Virus record (IMG/VR): IMGVR_UViG_3300043398_000445
Location: 1-40,797 of that record
Reading direction: 5' to 3' (one strand)
Origin: a virus
Length of the DNA stretch: 40,797 nt
Position numbers and translations under genes: made by a program. How positions within the stretch are numbered: position 1 is the first letter of the stretch; every line of letters starts with the position of its first letter. The notes under the pieces were generated by a model, which saw nothing but the letters and a program-made list of their open reading frames with translations, did not search any database and was not told where the DNA came from. This document shows, one piece after another, positions 1 through 6,920 of this stretch.

Positions 1-127
1 GCGCTCGCTCTCCAGGCGCACCCGGACCCGCTCCAGCTCCTCTGCGGTCTCCCTCAGCTCCCGTTCGGCGATGTCCGCGCGGCGGTCGCTCCGGCAGATG
101 GGGCAGGGCCCGGCGATGCCGTGGTTG
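1..127. repeat. Terminal duplication, left copy (assembly overlap of a circular genome)
   Basis: Bases 1-127 are identical to 40671-40797. A leftward gene reads through the join without interruption when one copy is removed. The odd length of 127 is typical of a de Bruijn-graph overlap, so this is more likely an assembly mark of a circular or circularly permuted molecule than a biological terminal repeat. Confidence 0.95.
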
Positions 128-207
128 CAGGCGCCTTGCTCCTCCTGCAGCGCGTGTGCTTCCCAGTCTTCGAACTCGCTCTCGTTCGCAATACTGCGGT
201 CGGTCAT
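1..207 (-). CDS. Zinc-binding/coiled-coil small protein, 5' part (gene crosses the contig join)
   Basis: ATG at 207 overlaps the TGA of the HNH gene (ATGA). These 69 codons reach base 1 in frame and continue at 40670 for 42 more codons to a TGA at 40545, giving a 110-aa protein. The N-terminal part has a CNHGIAGPCPIC pattern that could bind zinc. It is followed by a charged Glu/Arg-rich helix (roughly residues 45-70) likely to form a coiled coil, then a C-terminal segment with LTGIGNVVLRW. I do not recognise the family. It sits between an HNH nuclease and a VRR-NUC-type nuclease, so a role in phage DNA metabolism is possible but inferred from position only. Confidence 0.8.
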   Translation of the reverse strand, partial: MTDRSIANESEFEDWEAHALQEEQGACNHGIAGPCPICRSDRRADIAERELRETAEELERVRVRLESER

Positions 208-497
208 GCTCCCTCCATCTCAGCCAAGCGGTCCCTCAGGCAGAGCGCGATGGCTCGCCAGAGGTCGTGTAGGGTGTCGCTTGGGCTGTTGGTTCCAATG
301 GTGCCGCGCTTGTGCAGCTCCCGGTGGTGGTCACGGCAGAGCGGCGCGGCCAGCAGATCGCACGGCTTGATGCCGATGCCTCCGCCACCAACGAGGCGCC
401 CCGTGTGATGCGCCTCCGCGGCAGGGTTGGCGCAGAACGCACAACGCCGACCCCGCACGAAGGCCAGGTGTTTCTTGGAGCGGTGGGGCGAGATCAT
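204..497 (-). CDS. Small HNH-type endonuclease
   Basis: A 97-aa protein. ATG at 497 overlaps the TGA of the nuclease-recombinase gene upstream (ATGA). Residues 19-22 form a CxxC (CAFC), followed by AHH at 29-31, another cysteine in PLC (about 54) and the block CRDHHRELH. This Cys/His layout is that of compact phage HNH proteins, in which the paired cysteines hold a structural zinc and the His residues form the active site that nicks DNA. Free-standing HNH proteins can be homing nucleases or assist packaging or recombination. Here its position directly behind a recombination gene, far from the terminase, favours a recombination or replication role; this is inference. Confidence 0.75.
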   Translation of the reverse strand: MISPHRSKKHLAFVRGRRCAFCANPAAEAHHTGRLVGGGGIGIKPCDLLAAPLCRDHHRELHKRGTIGTNSPSDTLHDLWRAIALCLRDRLAEMEGA

Positions 498-1984
498 GCC
501 GCGTCCATTTCCTCGGGCGCGTAGAGCCCCAGGACCGCCTTGGGGTAGACCAGCCGAGCGAGCTTGCTCCCAGCCGTCTTGACCAGCATGTCCTGGGGGC
601 GCTTGGCCCAGTTGCCCGTGTTGAGCCCCGCTTGCTTGGCCTGCTCGATGGTGTACGTGAACCGGGTGGGCTTGGGGTGCCTCTTGTGCTTGGTCTCCCA
701 CGTGGCCTTCTCGTTGTCGGCCTCGATGAGCATGAAGTACTCACAGTGCTCGTCTCGTTCGGCGAGCGACCGGATGAGGTCTGCGGAAGCCGTCGGTCGG
801 CCCTCGATGACGTGGAAGCCCATCAGCGAGGTGGTGACGCCGATGCCCAATTCGCGACCCCGGAGCATCACGGCAAAGACCGCTTCAGGGGTGGGGAACT
901 TGCCGAACATCCGCGAGTCGTAGAGCCACTTGCTCATGGCCTTCGCGCTCTCGAGGTCTTGGGGCTGGAGGCTCTCGTCCACGTGCCCGTACTTCACGAG
1001 ACCCGGCTTGGGCTCCGTCTGGTTGGCGGCCTTCTGGGGCGGCTCACTCTTCCGCATCACTGTCGGGGCGACGTAGCCCTCTGCCGCCTTGCTGATGGGC
1101 ACGAAGTCCGCTTCGCTCACCTCGGGGCTGTCATCGTTCACCATCTCGGCCATGTCTCCCACGTCGTCATCCTTTCCGTCGGTCTGCAGGAGCGCCTCCA
1201 GGTCCAGGGGCACATCCGTCACGAGCCTCACCAGGTCCGCCGAGAGCCTCAGTTGGTCCCAGTGGTCGGCGAGGGTCTTCCACATCGTCTTCTGCGCGGC
1301 GGTCTCCCCTTCGCTGGGGCCGGCGGCCAGCGCCTCTGCGATGCCCGTGAGCGAGCCACAGTCGTGGATGAGGGCGGCCGCCTTCTTCGGGCCGATGCCG
1401 GGAACGCCGGGGATGTTGTCGCCCTTGTCGCCGGTGAGCGCGAGAAAGAGCGGCATGTCCTTCGGCTCGACGCCGTACTTCGCCTTGATCTCGGCGGGTC
1501 CTCGGATCTCCCCCGGGCGATCACCCACGCGGGGAACGAACATCCGCACGGTGTCAGAGACCAGGCAGGCGAGATCCTTGTCGCTGGCGATGATTCGCAC
1601 GTCGGGGCACCAGAGACCCACGGAGAGAGCGAGCGTCGCGATGACGTCGTCCGCCTCGTAGCCCTTCACCCGCGCGATGCGGTAGCCGTACGCGGTGAGC
1701 TTCTCCAGGGTCCAGCGCTTCTGCGCGGTCTCCTCTGCCTCGGGCTTCTCCCGGTGAGCCTTGTACTCGGCGTAGAGCTGCTGGCGATGGTACGGAGGCG
1801 CGTCGCAACAGACGATGAGGTGGTCCACGTCGCCGCGGACTCCCTCGATCTGATCCAGGGTTTCCTGAGCGGCATCACCGGGCTTCGCGTCCCTCGGGGC
1901 TCCGGCGTAGTTCTTCTTGAAGAGGTAGGACAGGTCGACCAACGCGACCGACTGGATGCTCCCCGGAATCTGCTCTGCTGCCAT
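494..1984 (-). CDS. Fused FEN-type 5'-3' nuclease and RecT-like single-strand annealing protein
   Basis: A 496-aa protein. Residues 1-260 are a complete flap/5'-3' exonuclease domain: VDLSYLF with Asp17, CCDAPPYHRQ with Asp61, GYEADD with Glu110, Asp112 and Asp113, ASDKDL with Asp135 and Asp137, LTGDKGDN with Asp186 and Asp189, then the H3TH DNA-binding loop IPGVPGIGPKKA. No DNA polymerase domain follows. Residues 265-335 are an acidic, disordered-looking linker. Residues 340-496 match the RecT-like annealing proteins of many phages: FPTPEAVFAVMLRGRELG, then MGFHVIEGRPTASADL, NWAKRPQDML and LARLVYPKAVLGLY. Established knowledge: such systems use a 5'-3' exonuclease to make 3' tails and an annealing protein to pair them, normally as two proteins. 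Here both lie in one chain. A GGGAGGA ribosome site lies about 12 bases before the ATG. About 100 bases upstream hold no gene, so a separate promoter is possible. Confidence 0.88.
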   Translation of the reverse strand: MAAEQIPGSIQSVALVDLSYLFKKNYAGAPRDAKPGDAAQETLDQIEGVRGDVDHLIVCCDAPPYHRQQLYAEYKAHREKPEAEETAQKRWTLEKLTAYGYRIARVKGYEADDVIATLALSVGLWCPDVRIIASDKDLACLVSDTVRMFVPRVGDRPGEIRGPAEIKAKYGVEPKDMPLFLALTGDKGDNIPGVPGIGPKKAAALIHDCGSLTGIAEALAAGPSEGETAAQKTMWKTLADHWDQLRLSADLVRLVTDVPLDLEALLQTDGKDDDVGDMAEMVNDDSPEVSEADFVPISKAAEGYVAPTVMRKSEPPQKAANQTEPKPGLVKYGHVDESLQPQDLESAKAMSKWLYDSRMFGKFPTPEAVFAVMLRGRELGIGVTTSLMGFHVIEGRPTASADLIRSLAERDEHCEYFMLIEADNEKATWETKHKRHPKPTRFTYTIEQAKQAGLNTGNWAKRPQDMLVKTAGSKLARLVYPKAVLGLYAPEEMDAA

Positions 1985-2086
1985 GATGAATTGAATCCTC
2001 CCGTACCTACAGATTAGCGCGAATGAGCCTGTTTTCTGCTGGATTCGCGATTGCGCGCGCAGTTCGCTCGCCCCGATGAAACACCG

Positions 2087-2314
2087 TCAGTCTACCGGCT
2101 GCTGCTGCGTGAGAATCGACCTGACCTGCAGCGGCCCCTTCACCACGGCAAAGTCTTTGCACGCATCGGTGACGCGCCGGAGCGCATCCTCTGCCGCTTG
2201 CTTGTAGACCTCCTCCAGGTTGTGGCTCTTCCACTGCGGCCCGATCTGGATCTCCAGCGTGACCGTGACCACAGCCGTGCAGGCCACGCGCCCATCCGTC
2301 GGCGAGTAGCTCAC
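2087..2314 (-). CDS. Hypothetical protein, 75 aa
   Basis: GTG at 2314 overlaps the TGA of the preceding gene (GTGA). The protein alternates beta-prone segments (TAVVTVTLEIQI) with one helix (EEVYKQAAEDALRRV), which gives an alpha/beta small fold. No family is recognised. It is the last gene before the roughly 100-base gap that precedes the nuclease-recombinase gene. Confidence 0.7.
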   Translation of the reverse strand: MSYSPTDGRVACTAVVTVTLEIQIGPQWKSHNLEEVYKQAAEDALRRVTDACKDFAVVKGPLQVRSILTQQQPVD

Positions 2315-2613
2315 GACAGCCCTCCCGGAATGAGTGACAGCCTCGGCCTGGCCTTCACGGGCTCTCTCGCCACCAGGTCCCGCACGGTCCGGGCCAGGAT
2401 ATCGAGCCGCTCCTCGTAGGCCCGCGTCTCCAAGGTCTCGTGGCCCTGGATGCGGATCATGTCCGCGAGCAGCAGGTGGCAGTAGTCGAGCGCCGTCTGG
2501 ATGTGACGGTAGATGCTCCGCTGGAGAAGCTCCTTTTCGAGAGTGTCGAGGCCGTCGCGGAGCCGGATGCGGGCCCGCTCGATGGCCAGGTGGTTACCGG
2601 GCTTGCGGGGCAT
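2311..2613 (-). CDS. Hypothetical helical protein, 100 aa
   Basis: Starts at ATG 2613 (MPRKPG) and overlaps the next gene by GTGA. The predicted product is almost entirely helical and rich in Arg, Glu and Leu, with two long amphipathic helices (about residues 10-50 and 60-85) that could form a coiled-coil dimer. No catalytic motif is seen. It belongs to the leftward early operon. Confidence 0.7.
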   Translation of the reverse strand: MPRKPGNHLAIERARIRLRDGLDTLEKELLQRSIYRHIQTALDYCHLLLADMIRIQGHETLETRAYEERLDILARTVRDLVAREPVKARPRLSLIPGGLS

Positions 2614-2614
2614 G

Positions 2615-2821
2615 TCAGTTGCCCTCTCCCGTGCTCGGCTCGATGTACCCGAAAGTGAGTGGCCCCACGCCGAACCGCAGGCGCTCGCCGTCTTCGGTCT
2701 CGTGGAACTCCATGACCTCGTTCAGCAGCGTGACGGCCACGATTGCCTCGTGGAGCGTGTCGCAAACAGCGCCGGGGTGGCCGCTCTCGAAGCGAGTCCG
2801 GTACTTGCAATTGGTCTTCAT
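2615..2821 (-). CDS. Hypothetical protein, 68 aa
   Basis: ATG at 2821 overlaps the stop of the gene upstream (ATGA) and has a good ribosome site (GGAGAGGG) just before it, which decides the start. The product begins MKTNCKYRTRFE and looks like a compact mixed alpha/beta domain: a helix near DTLHEAIVAVTLLNEV and a C-terminal strand region LRFGVGPLTFGYIEP. No known family is recognised. Confidence 0.75.
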   Translation of the reverse strand: MKTNCKYRTRFESGHPGAVCDTLHEAIVAVTLLNEVMEFHETEDGERLRFGVGPLTFGYIEPSTGEGN

Positions 2822-3042
2822 TCGTCCCTCTCCTCTCTCGGTTCCGTCGCGTTGCACTCTGCCGTCGCCACCGCGTGGCCCCGGTCGTATCCGGAGCGCT
2901 CGACGGACTGGAGAACGTGCGCGGTCAGCAGTCGGCTCGCGCGAATCTCCTGGTGCTTCAGCATCCAGTCGAGCGCCTCGGTCACCGTCAGGCGCAGCGA
3001 CGGGTCGTTCATCAGCGCCTCCAGCGACCCAAGCCCGCTCAC
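2818..3042 (-). CDS. Hypothetical helical protein, 74 aa
   Basis: GTG at 3042 overlaps the preceding stop (GTGA), and its own stop overlaps the next ATG (ATGA). The product is mostly helical, with a central LTVTEALDWMLKHQEIRASR segment and a hydrophilic tail. Function unknown. It is coupled on both sides within the leftward operon. Confidence 0.7.
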   Translation of the reverse strand: MSGLGSLEALMNDPSLRLTVTEALDWMLKHQEIRASRLLTAHVLQSVERSGYDRGHAVATAECNATEPREERDE

Positions 3043-3365
3043 GACGCCGCCTCCACCGCCGGAGCGCTCGGCCTCACGCTCGCGAGACCGGGCCGGCACG
3101 CGCAGGCGATCTCGCTCGTGGGGGTGAGACAGTCGCCGCCACAGGTCGTGCACCAGCGGCCGCACTCGTCCTCGGGCTGGACCTCGAGGGGCACCGCCCG
3201 GAACACCAGGGCGCGGTCGTAGTCGGCTTCCAGAGTGGAGATCAGGTTGGTCGCGTCCACCTCGGTGCCGGTGATGACATCGCAAGTCTGCGTCCACTTC
3301 TGGTCACAGGCCTCGACGCCGTCTTGCCAGGAGCGGCGGGGGATCCAGTCGATGCGGTACCTCAC
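3039..3365 (-). CDS. Zinc-ribbon-like hypothetical protein, 108 aa
   Basis: GTG at 3365 overlaps the upstream stop (GTGA). The first 70 residues look like a small beta-rich domain (VRYRIDW..., LVFRAVPLEV). Then comes CGRWCTTCGGDC with further cysteines in IACACRPG, a spacing expected for a zinc knuckle or ribbon, and a low-complexity tail. Several other proteins of this operon carry similar CxxC pairs. Metal binding is inferred from the cysteines, and no specific role is seen. Confidence 0.7.
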   Translation of the reverse strand: MRYRIDWIPRRSWQDGVEACDQKWTQTCDVITGTEVDATNLISTLEADYDRALVFRAVPLEVQPEDECGRWCTTCGGDCLTPTSEIACACRPGLASVRPSAPAVEAAS

Positions 3366-3601
3366 TTGCTCCGTCCCTTCTTCGCGGGCTTGATCTCGGC
3401 CGCCTTGACGACCACGGACATATACCGGCGCTCTGCCGCGAGCCGCCAATGTCGGAGGGCCCGGACCGGGTCGGCTGTCGTGCGGGTGGCGTCCATTTGC
3501 TCGACGGCTGCTTTCAGCTTGGTCATCGTGCTGTACATACTAGCAAACGTAATGACGGTTGCATGATGTTTGGATATCGATTCATCCGAATTGTGTTCCA
3601 T
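3362..3601 (-). CDS. Hypothetical basic protein, 79 aa
   Basis: Starts at ATG 3601, six bases after the stop of the sigma-like gene, with no strong ribosome site. This is one of the few places in the operon without an overlap. The middle is helical (MTKLKAAVEQMDATRT) and the C-terminus is lysine-rich (KPAKKGRSK), which suggests nucleic-acid binding, but no family is recognised. A shorter start at ATG 3538 is possible. Confidence 0.6.
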   Translation of the reverse strand: MEHNSDESISKHHATVITFASMYSTMTKLKAAVEQMDATRTTADPVRALRHWRLAAERRYMSVVVKAAEIKPAKKGRSK

Positions 3602-3607
3602 AGGGAG

Positions 3608-4318
3608 TCACTCGGCGGCCTGCGCGGTGAGCTGTCGGACCGTTGTCAGGTAGCGGGCTTTGCAGCCCGCGGCGCGCGTCGACTGGGCATCACTGAGCCC
3701 CAGCGCGCGCAGCTCCGCGTATCTCCGTCGGCGCTCGGTGAGCATCAGCTGGTTAGCCGCGGCCCGGTGAACATCCCGAGCGGCTACGCGGGTGCGCTCA
3801 CGGGCCGCGCGGTCGTCCTCTGTCTCGAACGATGCTCCGCGCCATGCCGCTTTGAGCTTCTCCCGAGCGTCCGCGATGTATTGCCGGATGCGCGCCCCGG
3901 TGACTCCAAGCTCTGATTCCAGCTGACCCAGTTCCTCGCCGAGCCAGTGGTGGCTGTACCAGGCCACGGCTTCGCGGAGCTGCATGCCGAGTAGCGCGCG
4001 CTTCAGATCGATGAGCAACTCCACGTCCAGCGTCGATGAGCGGCGCCACACGGAGGAATCCCAGTCGTCGTCATACTCGACTTGGATGGGGGTCATCCTT
4101 CGCGCCTGCCTGCCTGCCCTCCAGCGCTGAGCCTCGTAGATCATGCCCTGCTTGGCACAAACGAAGGCGAGGACCGGTGACGCTGCGCCGTACTTCAGAA
4201 TGCGCTCAACGCCGATGCTGACCAAGTCGGCAAGCTCCAGGCCGTGACCCGGCGGAAGCTTGGACCTCACGATGCGCGCGGCATCCGAGATGGCTGGCAT
4301 GTAGTCCTCGATATTCAT
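3608..4318 (-). CDS. Sigma-70-family-like transcription factor
   Basis: A 236-aa protein; ATG at 4318 overlaps the upstream stop (ATGA). The N-terminus resembles sigma region 2: PAISDAARIVRSKLPP, then ELADLVSIGVERILKYG, corresponding to the usual 'R-LP-ELDDLVS-G--GLI-AL--YD' pattern, followed by FVCAKQGMIYEAQRWR in place of the usual R-AMLDELRR. Residues about 120-160 resemble region 4: LREAVAWYSHHW, LGEELGQLESELGVTGARIRQYI, AREKLKAAW, a typical helix-turn-helix. A further 70-residue C-terminal extension carries another possible HTH (ALGLSDAQSTRAAGCKARYL). It could direct host RNA polymerase to phage late promoters, as phage sigma-like factors do elsewhere. Its targets are unknown; an HTH regulator that is not a true sigma factor is the main alternative. 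Confidence 0.7.
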   Translation of the reverse strand: MNIEDYMPAISDAARIVRSKLPPGHGLELADLVSIGVERILKYGAASPVLAFVCAKQGMIYEAQRWRAGRQARRMTPIQVEYDDDWDSSVWRRSSTLDVELLIDLKRALLGMQLREAVAWYSHHWLGEELGQLESELGVTGARIRQYIADAREKLKAAWRGASFETEDDRAARERTRVAARDVHRAAANQLMLTERRRRYAELRALGLSDAQSTRAAGCKARYLTTVRQLTAQAAE

Positions 4319-4911
4319 CCCGCCTCTGCCGCGTAGATGAGGGTGGCCTCGATGAGATTCGAGCACGGCTCGGTGTCCCAGTAGCCTGGGTCGTTCACTG
4401 GGTAGCGCGCGCAGAAGCGGCCATGGGTGGCGCGTAGCTCGTTGCCGACCACCTCCCACTTCAGGCCGGAGAAAGGCCCCGTGCCGCCGGGGCAGTAAGC
4501 TTTGAGCGCGAGCCCCTCCGCGACAGCGTTGAAGACCTCGGCGAGGTCACCCTCGCTCCCCGTGTCGCGCGCCTCGGGATCGCTCATGGCAGCAGCGCCC
4601 TGTGAGTACGCGATGATCTCGCCGAGCTCGTGAGCACGCTTCACCCGAGCTTCCGGGTCGGTGGAGAAATGCTTTGTTGCCCACCGAGGCACCGCGTCGA
4701 GCAGCAGAGGCAAGAACCACTGACCGCCGAGCGCGCCGGATTCCTGCTCGCTCTGCTCGAGCGCCATGGCCTCCACGTCCTCGCTGGTCTTGCCAGCCCA
4801 GAACGCTTCGCGCTCGGCTCGGCGCCGGGCCTCCCTGCGCTTTGCGAACTCCTCGGGCGTCTCGGTCGGCTTCTCGAAGAGGTCCGCCTGCTTTGCCTTG
4901 CGCTTGCTCAT
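4315..4911 (-). CDS. Hypothetical protein, 198 aa
   Basis: ATG at 4911 (MSKRKAKQADLFEKP) overlaps the upstream stop (ATGA). The first 60 residues are highly charged and helical (EEFAKRREARRRAERE). The middle is an alpha-helical domain around PLLLDAVPRWATKHF, and the C-terminal part contains several cysteines (AYCPGG, GRFCARY, EPCSN). No known family is recognised. It is translationally coupled to the sigma-like gene downstream, so joint expression is likely. Confidence 0.75.
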   Translation of the reverse strand: MSKRKAKQADLFEKPTETPEEFAKRREARRRAEREAFWAGKTSEDVEAMALEQSEQESGALGGQWFLPLLLDAVPRWATKHFSTDPEARVKRAHELGEIIAYSQGAAAMSDPEARDTGSEGDLAEVFNAVAEGLALKAYCPGGTGPFSGLKWEVVGNELRATHGRFCARYPVNDPGYWDTEPCSNLIEATLIYAAEAG

Positions 4912-5153
4912 TCCGTCCCACTCCTGCGAAAGCCCCGGCCTCCCCAGTTGCGAGGGGCGCTCTGGTGTCGGCGCCGCGCCTTGCACGTCTCACACTCCAG
5001 CGTCGGGGCCGTGGCGGGCTCCCGGCAGCCCTTCATGCACCAGACGTTGCCGGCGTCGTCCACGAGGTGCCACTTCTTGGCCATGTTCATCAGGGCCTCG
5101 TCGGTGATGGTGGCGAGCGTGCCGATGGGGGTGGGCTGGCTGCTCTGGGTCAT
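4908..5153 (-). CDS. Small cysteine-containing hypothetical protein, 81 aa
   Basis: ATG at 5153 overlaps the preceding stop (ATGA). The sequence contains WCMKGC and, 12 residues later, CETC, a pattern consistent with a four-cysteine zinc site, followed by a basic, Arg-rich tail. No family is recognised. It is one of the zinc-ribbon-like miniproteins of this operon. Confidence 0.7.
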   Translation of the reverse strand: MTQSSQPTPIGTLATITDEALMNMAKKWHLVDDAGNVWCMKGCREPATAPTLECETCKARRRHQSAPRNWGGRGFRRSGTE

Positions 5154-5473
5154 GTGTGCCCCAGCTCCCGGTACTCGACGGCCTGGCCCAGCTGGTGAGC
5201 GTGCTCGATGCCGTAGCGCATGCCGTCGGACAGCCCTCGGTCGGTGTAGACGACGGTCTTGGCCGCGAGCCGGCGCCATGCAAAGCCAGCGTGGATGCCG
5301 TGAGCGCGCTCGCTCGGCTCCTCGTCGCGGAGCACGCCCGGTTGCGTGTAGAGCCCATGACTCGCGAGCGGCGCCTCTCCGCGCAGCAGGGAGTCCCTCA
5401 GACATGCGCGGAGGTAGGTCAGGTTCGCTTCCACGTCGCCCGCGTATGGGCTTTCGATGATCACGGGTGTCAC
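5150..5473 (-). CDS. Nucleoside deoxyribosyltransferase-like protein (DUF7768-type)
   Basis: A 107-aa protein; GTG at 5473 overlaps the stop of the replication gene (GTGA). The product begins with the strand VIIESPYAGD, continues with LTYLRACLRDSLLRGEAP and SHGLYTQPGVL, and ends with TVVYTDRGLSDGMRYGIEHA. This is the conserved pattern of a small family common in phages and bacteria whose fold resembles nucleoside 2-deoxyribosyltransferases. The biochemical role of that family is not established. A part in nucleotide metabolism or base modification during replication would fit the position but is inference. Confidence 0.7.
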   Translation of the reverse strand: MTPVIIESPYAGDVEANLTYLRACLRDSLLRGEAPLASHGLYTQPGVLRDEEPSERAHGIHAGFAWRRLAAKTVVYTDRGLSDGMRYGIEHAHQLGQAVEYRELGHT

Positions 5474-6498
5474 GCTCTCGCCTCCTTCGCTGCCTTCACG
5501 GGTGGTCTCGGTATCGGTCCGTCTGCGCGCCACACGCCGGTGAGGGCGAGGGCCTTCAAGCGCTGGAGAAAGTCCCGGTCCCTCTGCGGCCCCACGAGCT
5601 TGCTCAGGCTGCTCGCGCGGTACTCGCGGGCGAGGGCTTCCAGGTCCGTCGTCGGGGGCAAGTGCCGCTCCGCGAAGTCCCGGTGCTCGTAGTGGAGCTT
5701 GAACGCGGTGGCGGCTCCGGTCGTGTCGAGGTCGTCGCGCGGGGAGGCGCGGGGTCCCGAGTTGGCTTTGAATCGCTCGGTCTGCGCTTTCACGCGCTGG
5801 TCGTCGATCCAGAGATCGAACCGGCGATCCCAGTCGCTGTAGGACCGGTTGAACTCCTGCTTGCGGAAGCGGCTCTCGGTCGCCAGCGGGTCGAGCTTGC
5901 TCTCCGCGCAGCGGGCCAGGTGGCGCTCCTTCGGCTTCCAGTCGTCGGGCACGAAGTAGGTCAGGCGCCGCGTGGGCACGACCGCGTCGAGGCCCGGCAC
6001 TTCAGGGAGCGCGAGATCCTCTCTCTCGGATGGGAGGGTGGGAGCAGAGGGAGGATGGGTGGGAGGGTGACATCCTGTGACCGGAGGTGACTCGGCGCGG
6101 CCCGTGGTGACATCCGTCACGTTTGCTGGTCTCGCTAGGGTGACATCTGTCACGGCCTGAGCCGATCTCGCGCGGCGGCTCTCGCGCTGCCTCACTCGGT
6201 CGGAACGCCTGCAATTCTGCGCCTCTTCGTAGTTGGGCCAGGTGATCACCTCAGCCGTCACCACCCACGTCTTGGTGCGGATGAGCCGCTCGAGCCCCAC
6301 CCGCACGATCTCGAGGGGCAGGTCCGTCACCGCGCTGATGCACTCGGCGGGGTCGCCCTGGATCGCGAAGATGCCGGCGGCGTCGAACTCACCGTCCAGC
6401 ATCGCGTTGCGCACGGCGCGGCCTTCCCACCCGAGCAGCTTCCAGGTGAGGGTCTTGCGCGTGTAGAGGCGCACGTAGGGCTCGTCCGCGAAGTCCAT
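5470..6498 (-). CDS. Replication initiator/replisome organiser-like protein
   Basis: A 342-aa protein. ATG at 6498 overlaps the upstream stop by one base (TGATG); an earlier in-frame start would only add a low-complexity tail. Residues 1-95 form a winged-helix-like domain (YVRLYTRKTLTWKLLGWEGR, then PLEIVRVGLERLIRTKTWVV and ITWPNYEEAQ) of the kind found at the N-terminus of phage DnaD/O-like proteins. A Pro/Thr-rich linker follows with repeated VTDVT units. The C-terminal half is helical and charged (FRKQEFNRSYSDWDRRFDLWIDDQR). The linker DNA carries regularly spaced dyads, a layout like lambda O, whose gene contains its own origin. I infer that it binds the origin and recruits the host helicase, since the phage has no recognisable helicase or polymerase. 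Confidence 0.65.
   Translation of the reverse strand: MDFADEPYVRLYTRKTLTWKLLGWEGRAVRNAMLDGEFDAAGIFAIQGDPAECISAVTDLPLEIVRVGLERLIRTKTWVVTAEVITWPNYEEAQNCRRSDRVRQRESRRARSAQAVTDVTLARPANVTDVTTGRAESPPVTGCHPPTHPPSAPTLPSEREDLALPEVPGLDAVVPTRRLTYFVPDDWKPKERHLARCAESKLDPLATESRFRKQEFNRSYSDWDRRFDLWIDDQRVKAQTERFKANSGPRASPRDDLDTTGAATAFKLHYEHRDFAERHLPPTTDLEALAREYRASSLSKLVGPQRDRDFLQRLKALALTGVWRADGPIPRPPVKAAKEARA
6066..6154. repeat. Iteron-like dyad repeats, candidate replication origin
   Basis: The unit GGTGACATC starts at 6066, 6106 and 6139, with a shorter GGTGAC at 6086, so the first three are exactly 20 bases apart. Two of the full copies extend to dyads GTGAC-ATCC-GTCAC (6107-6120) and GTGAC-ATCT-GTCAC (6140-6153); the first reads GGTGACATCCTGTGACC. 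They lie in the linker-coding part of the replication-initiator-like gene, as lambda iterons lie in gene O. The repeat also encodes the VTDVT motifs, so protein repetition is a competing explanation. Confidence 0.5.
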
Positions 6499-6920
6499 CA
6501 GGCCTTGGGCTCCAGTTCCTGGGGATCCACCCGAATCTGGCGAGCGGCCCACGCCCGCACGTCGCTCCAGCGCTTCTCCGGCGAGTCACCCCAGACTCCC
6601 TCGTCGTTGACGTACATGACCTCTTGCGCGAGCTGGGGCGCGATGTTGAACAACTCGGCGAGCTGGTCGTAGTCGTAGGTGTCGACGCTGCTCAGGTCCA
6701 CGCCGCGCGCCTTGCCCAGACAGCCGAGCGCGCAGACGGCGCCCTCCTCGTTCTCCAGGTCGCCCGTCACGAGCCGCTTCTCGGGCATGGCGTCCAGTGC
6801 AGCCACGAGCGCGCGGAAGAACGCCTGCCCGCGCTTGCCGCGGACTGCGCTCGCGATGACGCCGCGCCACATAGCCAGCTCGTTCCCGTCGTAGTCGTCG
6901 CTATACCCGTGGCGGCTCAT
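6498..6920 (-). CDS. Conserved phage hypothetical protein, 140 aa
   Basis: ATG at 6920 overlaps the preceding stop (ATGA). The pattern SRHGYSDDYDGNELAMWRG, AVRGKRGQAFFRALVAALDAMP, EEGAVCALGCLGKARG and YVNDEGVWGDSPEKRW resembles a protein repeatedly seen in phage and prophage early regions. Its function is not known to me. It sits directly before the replication-initiator-like gene and overlaps it, suggesting co-expression. Confidence 0.75.
   Translation of the reverse strand: MSRHGYSDDYDGNELAMWRGVIASAVRGKRGQAFFRALVAALDAMPEKRLVTGDLENEEGAVCALGCLGKARGVDLSSVDTYDYDQLAELFNIAPQLAQEVMYVNDEGVWGDSPEKRWSDVRAWAARQIRVDPQELEPKA

Noticed and set aside
1-127. Terminal duplication as a biological direct terminal repeat of a T7-type phage
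   Set aside because: The length of 127 matches an assembler word size and the repeat lies in the middle of a gene; true terminal repeats usually lie between genes.
632-2017. Long rightward open frame (461 aa) opposite the nuclease-recombinase gene
   Set aside because: It mirrors the codon structure of the real gene on the other strand, has Val/Leu/His/Arg-rich shadow composition, and no domain.
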